Part shown: positions 1-8,950 of the stretch, piece after piece
Layout of the letters: every line of letters begins with the position of its first letter
How positions within the stretch are numbered: the stretch's first letter is position 1
Origin: Oscillospiraceae bacterium
GTDB taxonomy: Bacteria; Bacillota; Clostridia; Oscillospirales; Ruminococcaceae
Direction of reading: 5' to 3'
Assembly (NCBI GenBank): GCA_015067025.1
Contig: SVNC01000006.1
Span: 62,001 to 126,000, forward strand
Length of the DNA: 64,000 nucleotides
Notes under the pieces: model-generated
What the model saw: only the letters and a program-made list of their open reading frames with translations
The model's database searches: none
What the model was told of the DNA's origin: nothing
Position numbers and translations under genes: made by a program

Positions 1-1
1 A

Positions 2-577
2 AACGCAGGTACAAACGTAATTTATGCCGCAAAGGCTGACGGTACAGAAGTACTTTCAAGAGAAGACCTTGATAACACCTGTGCTCTTACAGTTGACACT
101 ATCTTTAAGGCGTCGGCACAGCTTGAGCTTATGAACGCCGACGGTATTGACGGTGAAAATTACGTAGCTATCATTCATCCTTACGCGGCTTATGACCTTA
201 TGAGAAGCAAGGAATGGATCGACGTACATAAGTATGCAGAGCCTGAAAACATCTTTAAGGGTGAAATCGGTTCTATCGGTAACGTGCGTTTTGTAAAGTC
301 CACAGAAGCAAAGATCTGGAAGGATGAGACCTGCCCCGAAGGTCTTGCAGTATTCTCAACGTTAGTGCTCGGTGCTCACGCCTATGCGGTAACAGACGTT
401 ACAGGCGGTGGACTTCAGCACATTGTAAAGCAGCTTGGTTACGGTGACGACCCTCTTAACCAGAGAGCGTCAGTGGGCTGGAAGGCTACAAGAGTGGCAG
501 AAATTCTTTCCGATGAATATATGGTAAGAATTGAAAGCTGTTCTCCCGTTTATTCAGCAAAGGCGAATGCCAACTGA
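2..577 (+). CDS. Phage major capsid protein, N4-gp56 type (5' end missing)
   Basis: The reading frame is open from base 2 and the gene begins upstream of the window, so only about the last 191 residues are present. The C-terminal part, with a YVAIIHPYAAYDL stretch, a glycine-rich LQHIVKQLGYG segment and a DPLNQRASVGWKATR signature, matches what I know of N4-gp56 family major capsid proteins, which form the HK97-fold phage shell. It is the first of a run of plus-strand genes that ends with holin and lysin, which fits a phage late operon. The stop is followed by a GC-rich hairpin. Family assignment is by recalled motif, not by alignment. Confidence 0.82.
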   Translation, partial: NAGTNVIYAAKADGTEVLSREDLDNTCALTVDTIFKASAQLELMNADGIDGENYVAIIHPYAAYDLMRSKEWIDVHKYAEPENIFKGEIGSIGNVRFVKSTEAKIWKDETCPEGLAVFSTLVLGAHAYAVTDVTGGGLQHIVKQLGYGDDPLNQRASVGWKATRVAEILSDEYMVRIESCSPVYSAKANAN

Positions 578-598
578 TAACAACATATAACTGAATAT

Positions 599-622
599 AC
601 CCTCAGGCGAAAGCCTGAGGGT
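599..622 (+). terminator. Hairpin after the capsid gene
   Basis: A perfect 10-bp stem (ACCCTCAGGC/GCCTGAGGGT) closes on a GAAA tetraloop. There is no T-run behind it, so it may be a weak terminator, or an mRNA-stabilising or processing hairpin that lets capsid mRNA accumulate above the downstream genes. Confidence 0.6.
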
Positions 623-649
623 AAATATATAAGAAAGGAAAATTCTATT

Positions 650-901
650 ATGACAAAGAAAGATAATAAGCTCTCAGAGCTTGTAACAATAAAGCTTTTC
701 AAGGACGGAGAAAAGTATAACGACGACGTTTTCGTAGCGGTAAACGGAAATAGTTATCAGATAAAAAGAGGAGAAACGGTGCAGGTGCCTATGTTTATAA
801 AGCTCCAGCTTGACAGAGCAGAGGAGCAGAGAAAAAAGGCTGAATATTACCGCGATGAGGGCTGGAAGCAGTCGCTTATAATTCAGGAAGGAAAGAACTG
901 A
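650..901 (+). CDS. Small phage structural-region protein (83 aa)
   Basis: A small charged protein that starts with ATG behind AGAAAGGA. Its centre (VFVAVNGNSYQIKRGETVQV) resembles the short proteins often found immediately after capsid genes in Firmicute prophages, where a central NG-x-x-(Y/F)QI-(K/R)RG element precedes a helical tail. The C-terminal third here is a lysine- and glutamate-rich helix. It lies between the capsid gene and a connector-like gene, so a role in head decoration or completion is plausible. That role is inferred from position only. Confidence 0.6.
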   Translation: MTKKDNKLSELVTIKLFKDGEKYNDDVFVAVNGNSYQIKRGETVQVPMFIKLQLDRAEEQRKKAEYYRDEGWKQSLIIQEGKN

Positions 902-923
902 AAACAAGCAGAAAGGAGAATTT

Positions 924-1286
924 ATGACAATAAAAGAAGCGATAGAGAGATCTGACAGATTAAGACCGAACAGCTTTTCGGCAGATGAAAAAATCGGTTG
1001 GCTTACCGATTTTGAAAACCGTGTATATAATGAGATCTATTCTACTCATAAGTGCGATATTCCCTTTACTGTAGTTGCTGACGCAACGGAAGAAACAGAG
1101 CTTTTTGTCACCTCTCCCTATGATGAAATGTACCTGCTTTATCTGTGCTCAATGATAGATTTTGCAAATGCAGAGTATGACCGTTACAACAATGATATGG
1201 CAATGCTTGAAAGCGTTTACGGGGATTATGAAAGGTATTTCAACAACACCCACGAATATGCCCTTGGTACGCTGATAAGTGGTTAG
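924..1286 (+). CDS. Putative phage head-tail connector protein (120 aa)
   Basis: A 120-residue acidic, mainly helical protein, started by ATG behind AGAAAGGAG. It begins with a helix (TIKEAIERSDRL) and has a short beta-like middle, then a helical DEMYLLYLCSMIDFANAEYDRY segment. This layout and its place right after the capsid genes suit an adaptor of the gp6/connector kind that joins portal to tail. No catalytic motif is visible. The assignment rests on size, predicted fold and order; it could simply be an uncharacterised virion protein. Confidence 0.5.
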   Translation: MTIKEAIERSDRLRPNSFSADEKIGWLTDFENRVYNEIYSTHKCDIPFTVVADATEETELFVTSPYDEMYLLYLCSMIDFANAEYDRYNNDMAMLESVYGDYERYFNNTHEYALGTLISG

Positions 1287-1294
1287 GAGGAGGT

Positions 1295-3055
1295 ATGAAA
1301 TATAAAAAGCTAAGAAGACTCGGGAATTCCGTAATCTATCAGACCCGGTTCTCCGGCATAAACAACCTTAACGGTACACCGCTTGGTGAATGGGAAGAGA
1401 TGCACAATATGACGTCAGACAGTTATCCTGCGGTACGCAATATGCCTTGCCGCAGATATAAAAGTCTGCCTATTGATATGACAGGCTTTATGTTTAAAGA
1501 CGATATGCTTGTGTATACCGTGTCTGACGGTATATATATCGGAGATACAAAGATCGACCTTGAGCTTACTGAAACAAGAAAAAAGCTTGTATCTATGGGT
1601 GCATATATTGTTATACTTCCTGACTGGATAGTAATAAACACAGAGGATATGACGAATATCGATAGCTTAAGAGTAACGATTACAGGCGGTACGCTTTATG
1701 AGAAAAATATAAATCAGACATCTCCTACAATCGATATACGCAAGCTGATGTATTATGAAACAGATTCCTCAAACCTTTCCCTTTCTCTTTTGCAGGTGGG
1801 TGACAGAGTCACACTTGAATATGCGTATAAAAACAGAGCTTATTCCATCAGAGCTTACATAACCGCTATAAGCGATGATGAGGACTACCTTCCCGAAGGG
1901 AAAACTGCAATAATTTTTGATACAACAGGCGATTTATATCAAAGTACCCGATATTTTTACACAGAACAAAGGGATATGACCGGGGGCAGAACGGTTGCAA
2001 AACATATGAATGTAACGCTTGAGAGGTCTGCTGAAGTTCAGCGTTTGATGATACCTAAGATGGATTATGACCTTGTCATAGAGCATAACAACAGACTGTG
2101 GGGCTGTTCTTCGGAAAATCACGAAATATACTGTTCCAAATTAGGAGATCCTTTTGTTTGGAAGGAATATAACGGAATTTCAACAGACTCCTATGCGGTA
2201 ACAGTCGGTTCTGATGGTGATTTTACAGGCAGTGCGGTATACAATGACAGCATCTTATTCTTTAAGGAAAACTGTGTACATAGCATTTATGGCACAAAGC
2301 CATCTAACTTTACGCTGAGTACAACGGAGCTTCGTGGAGTGCAGAAAGGCAGTCACAATTCAATCTGCAAATCAAACGGTCTGCTTTACTACAAAGCACC
2401 TGAAGGTATATTCGTCTTTAACGGCAGTACATCGGTAAGAGCTGATGCGAGGCTTGGCAGAGATATAACCGATACTGCAGTAGGTGTAGCAGATGATAAC
2501 GCCGTTTATATGGCTACAGATTACAGAGTATACGTCTACGACTGTTTACACGATAGCTGGCATACAGAGGATATTATGGGCGGTTACGGAACAATGATAT
2601 CAGGCCATAACTACGGCGGTGCTTTGTATCTTACTATGGTTATCGGTAATTTCGTAAGACTGTATCTTATGAGAGGTAACGATGACAGCATTACGGAGTT
2701 TGAAGAGGATGTTAGCTTTGGTCTTGTGACAGGCGATTTAAACCGCACGGGTGCAATAATGAGGCATATATCAAAACTCAGATTTGTTATCGGGGTTGAT
2801 GATAAGTACAGAGACGTTTCATTCAGTATCAGTATTTCATACAATGGTGGTGAATATAAGACTGTATACAGCTATGACAGTACAAAGACAAAGCCTAATA
2901 CAGAGATATTTACGGTACCGATTATCCCCATGCGTTGTCAGAGAATGAAAATTAGAATTGGCGGCAGAGTAACGGAAAACGGTTACGGAAATACACCTGC
3001 CTTTACCCTTTACGGCATTTATTACAATACCGAGGGAGGTACAGAGCTTGGCTGA
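1295..3055 (+). CDS. Phage neck or tail-hub protein, probably beta-propeller-like (586 aa)
   Basis: A large protein, rich in beta strands and aromatic residues, starting 8 bases after the previous stop behind AGGAGG. The middle (about residues 260-410) has repeated strand-turn elements such as RLWGCSSENHEIYCSKLGDP and EGIFVFNGS, recalling the propeller-like plug and hub proteins of short-tailed phages (P22 gp10/gp4-type stabilisation proteins). No tape-measure, sheath or tube gene occurs between capsid and lysis genes, which supports a short-tailed particle. Its last bases overlap the TTG start of the fibre gene by 8 nt, so the two are probably translationally coupled. Function is inferred. 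Confidence 0.55.
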   Translation: MKYKKLRRLGNSVIYQTRFSGINNLNGTPLGEWEEMHNMTSDSYPAVRNMPCRRYKSLPIDMTGFMFKDDMLVYTVSDGIYIGDTKIDLELTETRKKLVSMGAYIVILPDWIVINTEDMTNIDSLRVTITGGTLYEKNINQTSPTIDIRKLMYYETDSSNLSLSLLQVGDRVTLEYAYKNRAYSIRAYITAISDDEDYLPEGKTAIIFDTTGDLYQSTRYFYTEQRDMTGGRTVAKHMNVTLERSAEVQRLMIPKMDYDLVIEHNNRLWGCSSENHEIYCSKLGDPFVWKEYNGISTDSYAVTVGSDGDFTGSAVYNDSILFFKENCVHSIYGTKPSNFTLSTTELRGVQKGSHNSICKSNGLLYYKAPEGIFVFNGSTSVRADARLGRDITDTAVGVADDNAVYMATDYRVYVYDCLHDSWHTEDIMGGYGTMISGHNYGGALYLTMVIGNFVRLYLMRGNDDSITEFEEDVSFGLVTGDLNRTGAIMRHISKLRFVIGVDDKYRDVSFSISISYNGGEYKTVYSYDSTKTKPNTEIFTVPIIPMRCQRMKIRIGGRVTENGYGNTPAFTLYGIYYNTEGGTELG

Positions 3056-4787
3056 GAATATCAATATCGACTTTATGCCCAACAGAAATACTCCTGATAT
3101 ACAGAGAGTGACAACGGTTGAGGATTATCTGAAGCTTTTTACCGACAGAACAAAGTTCTGCTTTGCAAGTGTGTATGACGATTTTGCAGATATGGGAAAG
3201 CGTATAGAATACCTTGAAAATTATTCTCTTGCAATGCCTTCTTCTGTAGATTTAACGGTTGAAAACGCTGTTATCCTTCAGGAAAAGGAAAGTCAACAGG
3301 TGATACATAATTTCACAAAGACTCATTATGTTAAAGGGAACAACGTCGGCTACGGCGGTGTCGGTAACAGCTTTGTCCTCGGTGGGTATCTTGTCACAAC
3401 CGAATATATGATGGGCGATGCCGATTATCTTTACAGTGAAATAAGCTTTCCTAAGGGTACAAGGATAAATTCGTCAGGTGTTCACGGTGATACCTATGAC
3501 AACCTTAAGTTCTATTCTGTTATCAAGGGTGCAAATGAAAATCAACTGTGGTATGTCGACGGCTTCAGTTCTGACGGTGAGCAGATATCAGAAATGGAAA
3601 CACATCACTATGTTCCTAACGGCTGTGCCTTCGGCTACGGGCTAAAGCTGGCAAGTGTGATAAATCCTCCTGACGATACCTTCGCTTACGGTTCTGCAGA
3701 TGTTCAGATGTATAGTTCCTACGATACGGCTACAAACTACCGGACAAGTTACCGGTTCCGCCTGCCATTTCAGTCCGAAGCGGAATACAATGCCGCAATA
3801 GGTCTTACCAATACCCCGATAGAGCTTATCGAATTAAAGGATTTTCAGTACCTTGTACCTGAAAGTCAGATGATCGTTGATAAGGCTTTATCCCCTGATA
3901 GTGACAACGTGATAGCGAATTCAGCGGTAGCAAAGGCTTTAGAGCAGAAAGCGGATAAGGAAGCTGTTGAAAATCTCTCTCTTGTGGTAGATAGTAAAGC
4001 TGATATCATCGAGATTGAAGCACTTGCGGAGATTGTGAACAGCAAGGCTGACAGTGCAGATGTGCAATCAATTGCACAGGCGGTAGAAAGTAAAGCTGAA
4101 AGTTCTGATCTTACATTGCATACAAGCAATACGGCAAATCCTCATAACGTTACTAAGGAACAGATAGGGCTTTCAAAGGTGGAAAATAAATCATCTTCGG
4201 AGATATTGTCTGAGCTTCAGATCGGCGGTACACAGATACTGCGAAACACACAGACCACAATCCTCGGAGAAGTAACCATACCTGCACTATGGAGTGAGGG
4301 TGCTTGGCGAAAGGCATCGGGAACAAACGGCACGTGGGAGAGCATAGATATAACTGACTGCCCCGAACCTTATATCGAAAAAGGTTGGAAAATCACCTCG
4401 AATTCTGCAACGATCACGATATCGCAGAATAATATTCCGCTTGTTGTCGGCAAGGAATATACCTTATCCTGCTATGTAAGAGGCAAGGGAAGGCTTGTAA
4501 TGAATGGTCAATCGGCATCAGGCGGCGGTTATACCACGTCTCAATTTGATATCGACAGCACAGAGTGGGTGAAGTATCTCCACACATATACTGCTCAGGT
4601 TTCGTCAGAACAAAGTGTATATATCGGTGTCAATTATCAAGGCGACAGTATAGATGTTTGCGGAATGAAGCTTGAAATAGGCAATAGGGTTACGGCGTGG
4701 AACATATGCCCTAAGGATATTGCAGACCACGAAGAACGCATCAAAGCCCTTGAAGCAACAATTCTATCGTTGGGAGGTGAAACGTAA
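3048..4787 (+). CDS. Phage tail fibre / receptor-binding protein (579 aa, TTG start)
   Basis: Translation starts at TTG, overlapping the previous stop, with GGGAGGT 8 bases upstream; no ATG fits better. Residues about 285-350 hold short repeats of the form SKADxxxVxxLAxxVxSKAD, a trimeric coiled-coil-like stalk. They are followed by the element HTSNTANPHNVTKEQIGLSK, which is typical of phage fibre and collar proteins. The C-terminal 150 residues look like a carbohydrate-binding jelly roll (KEYTLSCYVRGKGRL, then VCGMKLEIGNRVTAW) and end in a short coiled coil. The protein most likely makes host contact through surface sugars. Confidence 0.75.
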   Translation: MAENINIDFMPNRNTPDIQRVTTVEDYLKLFTDRTKFCFASVYDDFADMGKRIEYLENYSLAMPSSVDLTVENAVILQEKESQQVIHNFTKTHYVKGNNVGYGGVGNSFVLGGYLVTTEYMMGDADYLYSEISFPKGTRINSSGVHGDTYDNLKFYSVIKGANENQLWYVDGFSSDGEQISEMETHHYVPNGCAFGYGLKLASVINPPDDTFAYGSADVQMYSSYDTATNYRTSYRFRLPFQSEAEYNAAIGLTNTPIELIELKDFQYLVPESQMIVDKALSPDSDNVIANSAVAKALEQKADKEAVENLSLVVDSKADIIEIEALAEIVNSKADSADVQSIAQAVESKAESSDLTLHTSNTANPHNVTKEQIGLSKVENKSSSEILSELQIGGTQILRNTQTTILGEVTIPALWSEGAWRKASGTNGTWESIDITDCPEPYIEKGWKITSNSATITISQNNIPLVVGKEYTLSCYVRGKGRLVMNGQSASGGGYTTSQFDIDSTEWVKYLHTYTAQVSSEQSVYIGVNYQGDSIDVCGMKLEIGNRVTAWNICPKDIADHEERIKALEATILSLGGET

Positions 4788-5023
4788 TGGCACTTAATTT
4801 CGGTGACTGGGTAGTAAAGGTCGCAATAAACGGAGTAAAGGCAGGTTCTTTCGGGCGTGAATGGGCGGCACTCCAGCTTGCGGACTACTACGCAAGAGAT
4901 AAGATTACAGAAGCGGACATTACACGCTTTGATGAGGAAATGACCGCTTACGAAAAGCAGCTTGAAGCTGAAAAGGCTTTGGCTGAAAGTATTATGGAAA
5001 TGGAAGGTGAGGTAAATGAGTGA
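4787..5023 (+). CDS. Small phage protein (78 aa) in the tail-lysis interval
   Basis: The ATG overlaps the fibre stop in a TAATG arrangement, so translation is coupled. The protein is short and acidic. Its middle (SFGREWAALQLADYYARDKITEADI) recalls the small XkdX-like proteins encoded behind tail fibres in Firmicute phages, but it is longer than those. The C-terminus is a glutamate-rich helix. I do not know its function; a virion or assembly role is suggested only by position. Confidence 0.55.
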   Translation: MALNFGDWVVKVAINGVKAGSFGREWAALQLADYYARDKITEADITRFDEEMTAYEKQLEAEKALAESIMEMEGEVNE

Positions 5024-5963
5024 GAAGAAGAAAACAGATGAAGAAAAGAAGGTGATCGGTAGTTTTACAGAAAGCGAATTCCCCCGATATGAAAGCAACT
5101 ATTCTGATGCAGTAAAGCAGAGTCTTTCTGATATACTTAATCGCAAGGAGTATAGCTATAATGCGGAAAACGATCAGCTTTTTTCTAAATATAAAACTAT
5201 GTATACCGAAAACGGTAGAAGAGCTATGCAGGACACTATGGGAAATGCCGCACTGTTTACAGGCGGATATGGTAATACATACGGCACGGTTGCAGGTCAG
5301 CAGGCATATAATAGCTATATGCAGGCACTTAATGAAAAGTCCGCAGAGCTTGAACAAAAGGCGTATGAAAGATATCGTGATGATGAGAACAGAGCTTATG
5401 AAAGGCTGAATACGTTGCTCGGTCTTGAGGGCAGAGATTATGACAGATATCGTGATGCCGTCGGAGATCATAATGCAGATCGTCAGTTCCTTTATAAACT
5501 GGAGCAGGACAGACTTGCACAGGAAAATCTTGAATATGAAAGATACCGTGACGCTTACGAGAGCGATCGTAAATACGAGCTTGATCTTAAAAAGCTGAAC
5601 GCATCTCTTCAGAACGCTGTAGACAACGAGCAGGGAAATACCAATGACGGAAAATTTGATCCTGAAGAAGCCTATAAGTTTATCGAAAAGAATAATAGAC
5701 TTATATATACGGATGAAGAGTTTGCTGAAACACTTTATCAGCTTTACGGAGAAAGAAAGGGATTTTTCAATTGGCTGAAAACTCTCGAAGTCCCCGGAAA
5801 TACCGATGGAGAAACCTATCTTGAAATACTTTATTATCTCCATCCCGAGCTTCAGATACCCTATGAGCATACCTATGATGATTGGGAGTACGGAGCAATT
5901 ACAGGCGGTGCTGTACCTCCTGCCGATGCAAGAGACCGAGCAAAAAGAGAGGGGAAGCAATGA
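5016..5963 (+). CDS. Coiled-coil phage virion protein, possible ejection protein (315 aa)
   Basis: The gene overlaps the previous one by 8 nt. Residues 60-105 include a glycine-rich ALFTGGYGNTYGTVAGQQAY stretch followed by a long helical region with repeated YERYRD(A/D) units (about 115-200), rich in charged residues and tyrosine. I recall similar proteins, small and with a TGG-x-x-(S/N)-x-Y segment before long helices, in Clostridia prophages near the lysis genes. Such a helical, glycine-hinged protein would suit an internal or ejection protein of a short-tailed phage. This is an inference; no enzymatic motif is present. Confidence 0.5.
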   Translation: MSEKKKTDEEKKVIGSFTESEFPRYESNYSDAVKQSLSDILNRKEYSYNAENDQLFSKYKTMYTENGRRAMQDTMGNAALFTGGYGNTYGTVAGQQAYNSYMQALNEKSAELEQKAYERYRDDENRAYERLNTLLGLEGRDYDRYRDAVGDHNADRQFLYKLEQDRLAQENLEYERYRDAYESDRKYELDLKKLNASLQNAVDNEQGNTNDGKFDPEEAYKFIEKNNRLIYTDEEFAETLYQLYGERKGFFNWLKTLEVPGNTDGETYLEILYYLHPELQIPYEHTYDDWEYGAITGGAVPPADARDRAKREGKQ

Positions 5964-6373
5964 CAAGGATACAGGTTATAATTGATAGTATTGCAGGTGC
6001 TTTCGGTGCGGTCATCGGCTTTCTTTACGGGGAGGTAACAGGGCTTTTCTGGGCACTTATAGCCTTTATGGCAATGGATTATATAAGCGGAGTAATTGTA
6101 GCTGTCATTAATCATAAACTTTCAAGTGAGGTCGGATTTAAGGGGCTTGCCAAAAAACTTTTTATTCTTTGCTTTGTGGCGATGGGGCATATACTCGACG
6201 CTTATGTTATAGGCAGCTCTTCCGTTGCTATGACGGCGGTGATACTGTTTTACATTGCCAATGAAGGAATATCGCTACTTGAAAACGCCACGCTTTTAGG
6301 TCTCCCCGTACCTGCAAGGATAAAGGAAATTTTACAGCAGATAAAAAAGAAGGGAGAAGAATCTAATGAGTGA
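5960..6373 (+). CDS. Phage holin, toxin-secretion/holin family (137 aa)
   Basis: I chose the ATG at 5960 (MTRIQVIIDSIAG), which overlaps the previous stop as ATGA and has GAGGGGAAG upstream. An in-frame extension to 5882 would overlap the previous gene by 80 nt and lacks a binding site. The protein has three to four membrane segments (near residues 10-25, 28-50, 65-85 and 90-105), with the DYISGVIVAVINHKLSSEVGFKGLAKK pattern between them being typical of TcdE/Cph1-type holins. It would form the membrane lesion that lets the adjacent endolysin reach the cell wall. Confidence 0.85.
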   Translation: MTRIQVIIDSIAGAFGAVIGFLYGEVTGLFWALIAFMAMDYISGVIVAVINHKLSSEVGFKGLAKKLFILCFVAMGHILDAYVIGSSSVAMTAVILFYIANEGISLLENATLLGLPVPARIKEILQQIKKKGEESNE

Positions 6374-7424
6374 TATTAATATAAAGGGTGTTGATCTCTC
6401 CTATGTTCAGGAGGGGATAAGCGGAAAATTACTTGCTGACAGTAAGGTGAGATTTGCAATCATCCGACTGGGGCTTTCAGAATCAGAGGATGTTACAGCA
6501 GAGGGTCATATAAAAAGCTGTAAGGAAAATGGTATAGATTACGGCTTTTACTGGTACAGTTACGCTATGAGTACGGAAGAAGCAAAAAAAGAAGCTGACG
6601 CCTGCGTTACTGCCCTGAAAAAATACGGTAGACCCTTATATCCCGTATTTTTCGATATGGAGGAAAAAAGACAGATAGACGGTCTTGATAATAAGACCCG
6701 TACCGATATGGCGATAGCTTTCTGTGATAGAATAATCGAGGGCGGATATCCCTGCGGTATCTACGCAAATCCCGCTTGGCTTGAAAGCTATTACGATAAG
6801 GAGAGACTTATCGGCAGATATGATATCTGGCTTGCCCACTGGACGGGAAGTCCTGACAAAAAGAGCCGATATGAATACGGTCAGAAGATGTGGCAATGGG
6901 GACTTGACAGTATAGACGGTTATGACGTTGACGGAGACGTGTGCTTTGTTGACTATCCAGTTATTACAAAGGAATTTTATGACAGGCTCCCTGAAAAGCC
7001 GATTGCCGAAGTTCTCAGGAAAGGTGACAGGGTACAGCTTTTAAATACCCCGCTTTATATTTCTGCTTCTGCAAGAAATAAGTCCACGACCATTTCGGGT
7101 TATTATTATATCCGGAGCGACGGGGTGATAAATAATCGTATCAGAATAACCACGCCAAAGGGTAACAGCGAAGTTACGGGCTGGGTCAATGTGGATAGTA
7201 TAAAAAAGCAGGAAGAGCAGAAGGTAGATATCAAGGTAGGCGACAGGGTAAAAGTTAAGACGGGTGCACTCTCTTTTTCGGGCAAAAAACTTGCAACCTT
7301 TGTTTATACTGCCACCTTTGACGTTATTCAGTCAGGTATAAACGGTTATCCCGATTATATCGTAATAGGTATGAACGGCGACGTTACCGCCGCAATGCAT
7401 GCCGATGATCTTATAAAGGTATAA
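6366..7424 (+). CDS. Phage endolysin, GH25 lysozyme with SH3-like C-terminal part (352 aa)
   Basis: Residues 6-205 form a glycoside hydrolase 25 (muramidase) domain that cuts the glycan strand of peptidoglycan. Visible features are the opening VDLSYVQ with D10, the strand-end YPVFFDMEE with D97 and the catalytic E99, and the closing MWQWG and VDGDVCFVDYP segments. After a linker, residues 230-352 hold two strand-rich SH3-like segments (KGDRVQLLNTPLY and VGDRVKVKTGALSFSG) that probably bind the wall. There is no signal peptide, so export depends on the holin, whose gene overlaps this one by 8 nt. Confidence 0.92.
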   Translation: MSDINIKGVDLSYVQEGISGKLLADSKVRFAIIRLGLSESEDVTAEGHIKSCKENGIDYGFYWYSYAMSTEEAKKEADACVTALKKYGRPLYPVFFDMEEKRQIDGLDNKTRTDMAIAFCDRIIEGGYPCGIYANPAWLESYYDKERLIGRYDIWLAHWTGSPDKKSRYEYGQKMWQWGLDSIDGYDVDGDVCFVDYPVITKEFYDRLPEKPIAEVLRKGDRVQLLNTPLYISASARNKSTTISGYYYIRSDGVINNRIRITTPKGNSEVTGWVNVDSIKKQEEQKVDIKVGDRVKVKTGALSFSGKKLATFVYTATFDVIQSGINGYPDYIVIGMNGDVTAAMHADDLIKV

Positions 7425-7428
7425 AAAG

Positions 7429-7456
7429 AACCGCTGAGGTTTTATCCTCAGCGGTT
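7429..7456. terminator. Bidirectional terminator between endolysin and CAP gene
   Basis: An 11-bp perfect stem (AACCGCTGAGG/CCTCAGCGGTT) with a TTTTAT loop. T-rich DNA follows on the plus side and A-rich DNA precedes it, so it can end both the phage late operon and the convergent minus-strand gene. Confidence 0.85.
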
Positions 7457-7460
7457 AATT

Positions 7461-8570
7461 TTATTTATAAGTAGTGAATTCCTGCACCCAGTAATAATGA
7501 TAATAGTCATCCGCTTCATAAAAAGCAATTGCTATATTATCAAATTCGGGATTAAGAATATTTTTACGGTGGCTGGCAGAAGCCATCCAGGAATCGACTA
7601 CGTCTTTGGCAGAATGTTGACCTGATGCGATATTTTCACCTATGTGGCTGAAAATATGAGTCGGATTTTCGCCCTGCCCGTATACAGAGTAACAGCGAGT
7701 TCCGTCTGCACGATAGTGTCCCCAGCAGGTGACAATCTCTTTTACTCTCGTTTTTGCTGCAGCGTATGCTGTAGGGTCCCATTTGAGCTTTGCAACGCCA
7801 TTCTGCACACGGATGTCGTTTATAAGATTGAAAACTTCAATTTCAAAAGCGTTACAGCTACTGGGTGCGGTTGCGGTTATACCCTCTCCAAATCCTGTAG
7901 GTAACTGAACAGGTGTATCTGTCTTAGGCTTTTCGGTAGTGGTTGTAGTTGTAGTTTCAGCAGGCTTTGAGCTGCTTAAATAATCGTTATGTACAAAAGA
8001 ACCGTCGGCAAGCTTACTGTAGCTTGTATCAGTGGTGGCTACTATCTTTACCTTATCACCGTAGTTAAGAAGTGAAACTGTTGCCGCACCGGGCACAGCC
8101 TCTTTTCTTGAATAGCAGGAAACTGTAATATACATCTCCTTACTGCACTCGGTTTCAGTCCATAAGGGCTTAGGCACATCGGTAACGGGAAGAGTTGTAG
8201 TAGTCGTGGTTGTTGTAGTTCTTGTAGTTGTAGTGGTAGTCTGCTCTGTTGCAGAAGTTGTAGTCTGCTCCGTTGCAGGGGGAGGCGTAGTCTGTTCTTC
8301 CGATTGGGATATCGGGGGTGTTTCAGAGCTTTCGGGACTGCTCACCTCTGTTGTACTTGTATCCGTTTTTTCCGGAGTCTTCGAATTATCATCAGGTATT
8401 GTCGTGCCTGTGCTCTCGCTTTCTGTTACGGAGCTTGTAGCTTGAGAACTACCATTATCTGTACCAAACCAGGAAAATCTGCTTGAAAGCACGCATAAAC
8501 CTATAACGGCAACAATACCTAAAATAATAAGAAGAACCTTTAAAACAGGGCTTTTCTTCTTATCTTCCAT
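7461..8570 (-). CDS. Membrane-anchored CAP/SCP-domain protein with Thr-rich linker (369 aa)
   Basis: An N-terminal membrane segment (about residues 9-30) is followed by a long Ser/Thr/Pro/Glu linker with a run of threonines (about 110-128). A short strand-rich, SH3-like segment (GAATVSLLNYGDKVKIV) and a second Thr-rich stretch come next. Residues about 235-369 are a CAP (YkwD/SCP) domain, with FNLINDIRVQNGV, WGHYRADGTRCYSV, GENIASG and WMASASHRKNIL motifs. Such proteins act outside the cell; their biochemical role in bacteria is poorly known. The gene stands alone with its own promoter and is probably host rather than phage. Confidence 0.85.
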   Translation of the reverse strand: MEDKKKSPVLKVLLIILGIVAVIGLCVLSSRFSWFGTDNGSSQATSSVTESESTGTTIPDDNSKTPEKTDTSTTEVSSPESSETPPISQSEEQTTPPPATEQTTTSATEQTTTTTTRTTTTTTTTTLPVTDVPKPLWTETECSKEMYITVSCYSRKEAVPGAATVSLLNYGDKVKIVATTDTSYSKLADGSFVHNDYLSSSKPAETTTTTTTEKPKTDTPVQLPTGFGEGITATAPSSCNAFEIEVFNLINDIRVQNGVAKLKWDPTAYAAAKTRVKEIVTCWGHYRADGTRCYSVYGQGENPTHIFSHIGENIASGQHSAKDVVDSWMASASHRKNILNPEFDNIAIAFYEADDYYHYYWVQEFTTYK

Positions 8571-8626
8571 ATATTTATCCTTACTGTAATAAAATGTAAA
8601 GCTGTATTCGGCTTATAATTATAGTT

Positions 8627-8655
8627 ATTTTATCATAAATGTGCTCAAATGTCAA
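8627..8655 (-). promoter_or_regulatory. Sigma-A promoter of the CAP-domain gene
   Basis: On the minus strand, TTGACA (8655-8650) and TAAAAT (8632-8627) are separated by 17 bases. Transcription would begin near 8620 and run into the CAP gene. Confidence 0.8.
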
Positions 8656-8740
8656 TATAACTGCTGATTGATGATAAAAATATGTGGAATTTAAACAAAT
8701 TTTGGCGGATGATTTTTACATTAAGGATAAACAGGAGCAC

Positions 8741-8771
8741 GATAAATTGTTGTTCAAACGCGTGGCGTTTG
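8741..8771 (+). repeat. GATAAATTGTTGTT repeat unit with hairpin, copy 1
   Basis: The 14-base core at 8741-8754 is followed directly by a palindrome, CAAACGC-GTG-GCGTTTG. The same core recurs at 8846, 8951, 9512 (inverted) and 26886. Confidence 0.75.
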
Positions 8772-8845
8772 ATCCAAACACCGCCTTTAAATATCATCGT
8801 GGTGTGCGAAGGTTTTCGAACAGTGGCATCGCATATTAGGTGTAA

Positions 8846-8875
8846 GATAAATTGTTGTTTGCGGTGTGCCACCGC
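8846..8875 (+). repeat. GATAAATTGTTGTT repeat unit with hairpin, copy 2
   Basis: The core at 8846-8859 is followed one base later by a different palindrome, GCGGTG-TGC-CACCGC. The core is conserved while the stem sequence varies. Confidence 0.7.
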
Positions 8876-8950
8876 GGGCATCTCCTGCCTTTAAAAATCA
8901 TTGATGATGGCAACGCATTGTGAACGGCAGGAATCATATGTTAAATGAAC

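Noticed and set aside
599-622. Strong intrinsic terminator ending the capsid transcript
   Set aside because: The stem is good but no T-run follows, and the next phage genes lack a promoter of their own, so full termination is unlikely.
4992-5966. Long minus-strand open frame opposite the phage coiled-coil gene
   Set aside because: It mirrors a coding strand rich in charged codons, giving an Ile/Ser/Cys-rich protein without a start site or family resemblance.
7425-7460. Phage attachment site at the end of the lysis module
   Set aside because: Only a terminator was found; no repeat pairing, tRNA or integrase is visible and the other prophage end is outside the window.
8190-8260. Simple GTTGTAGTT-type microsatellite
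   Set aside because: It lies inside the CAP-domain gene on the minus strand and encodes the threonine-rich linker, so it is coding.
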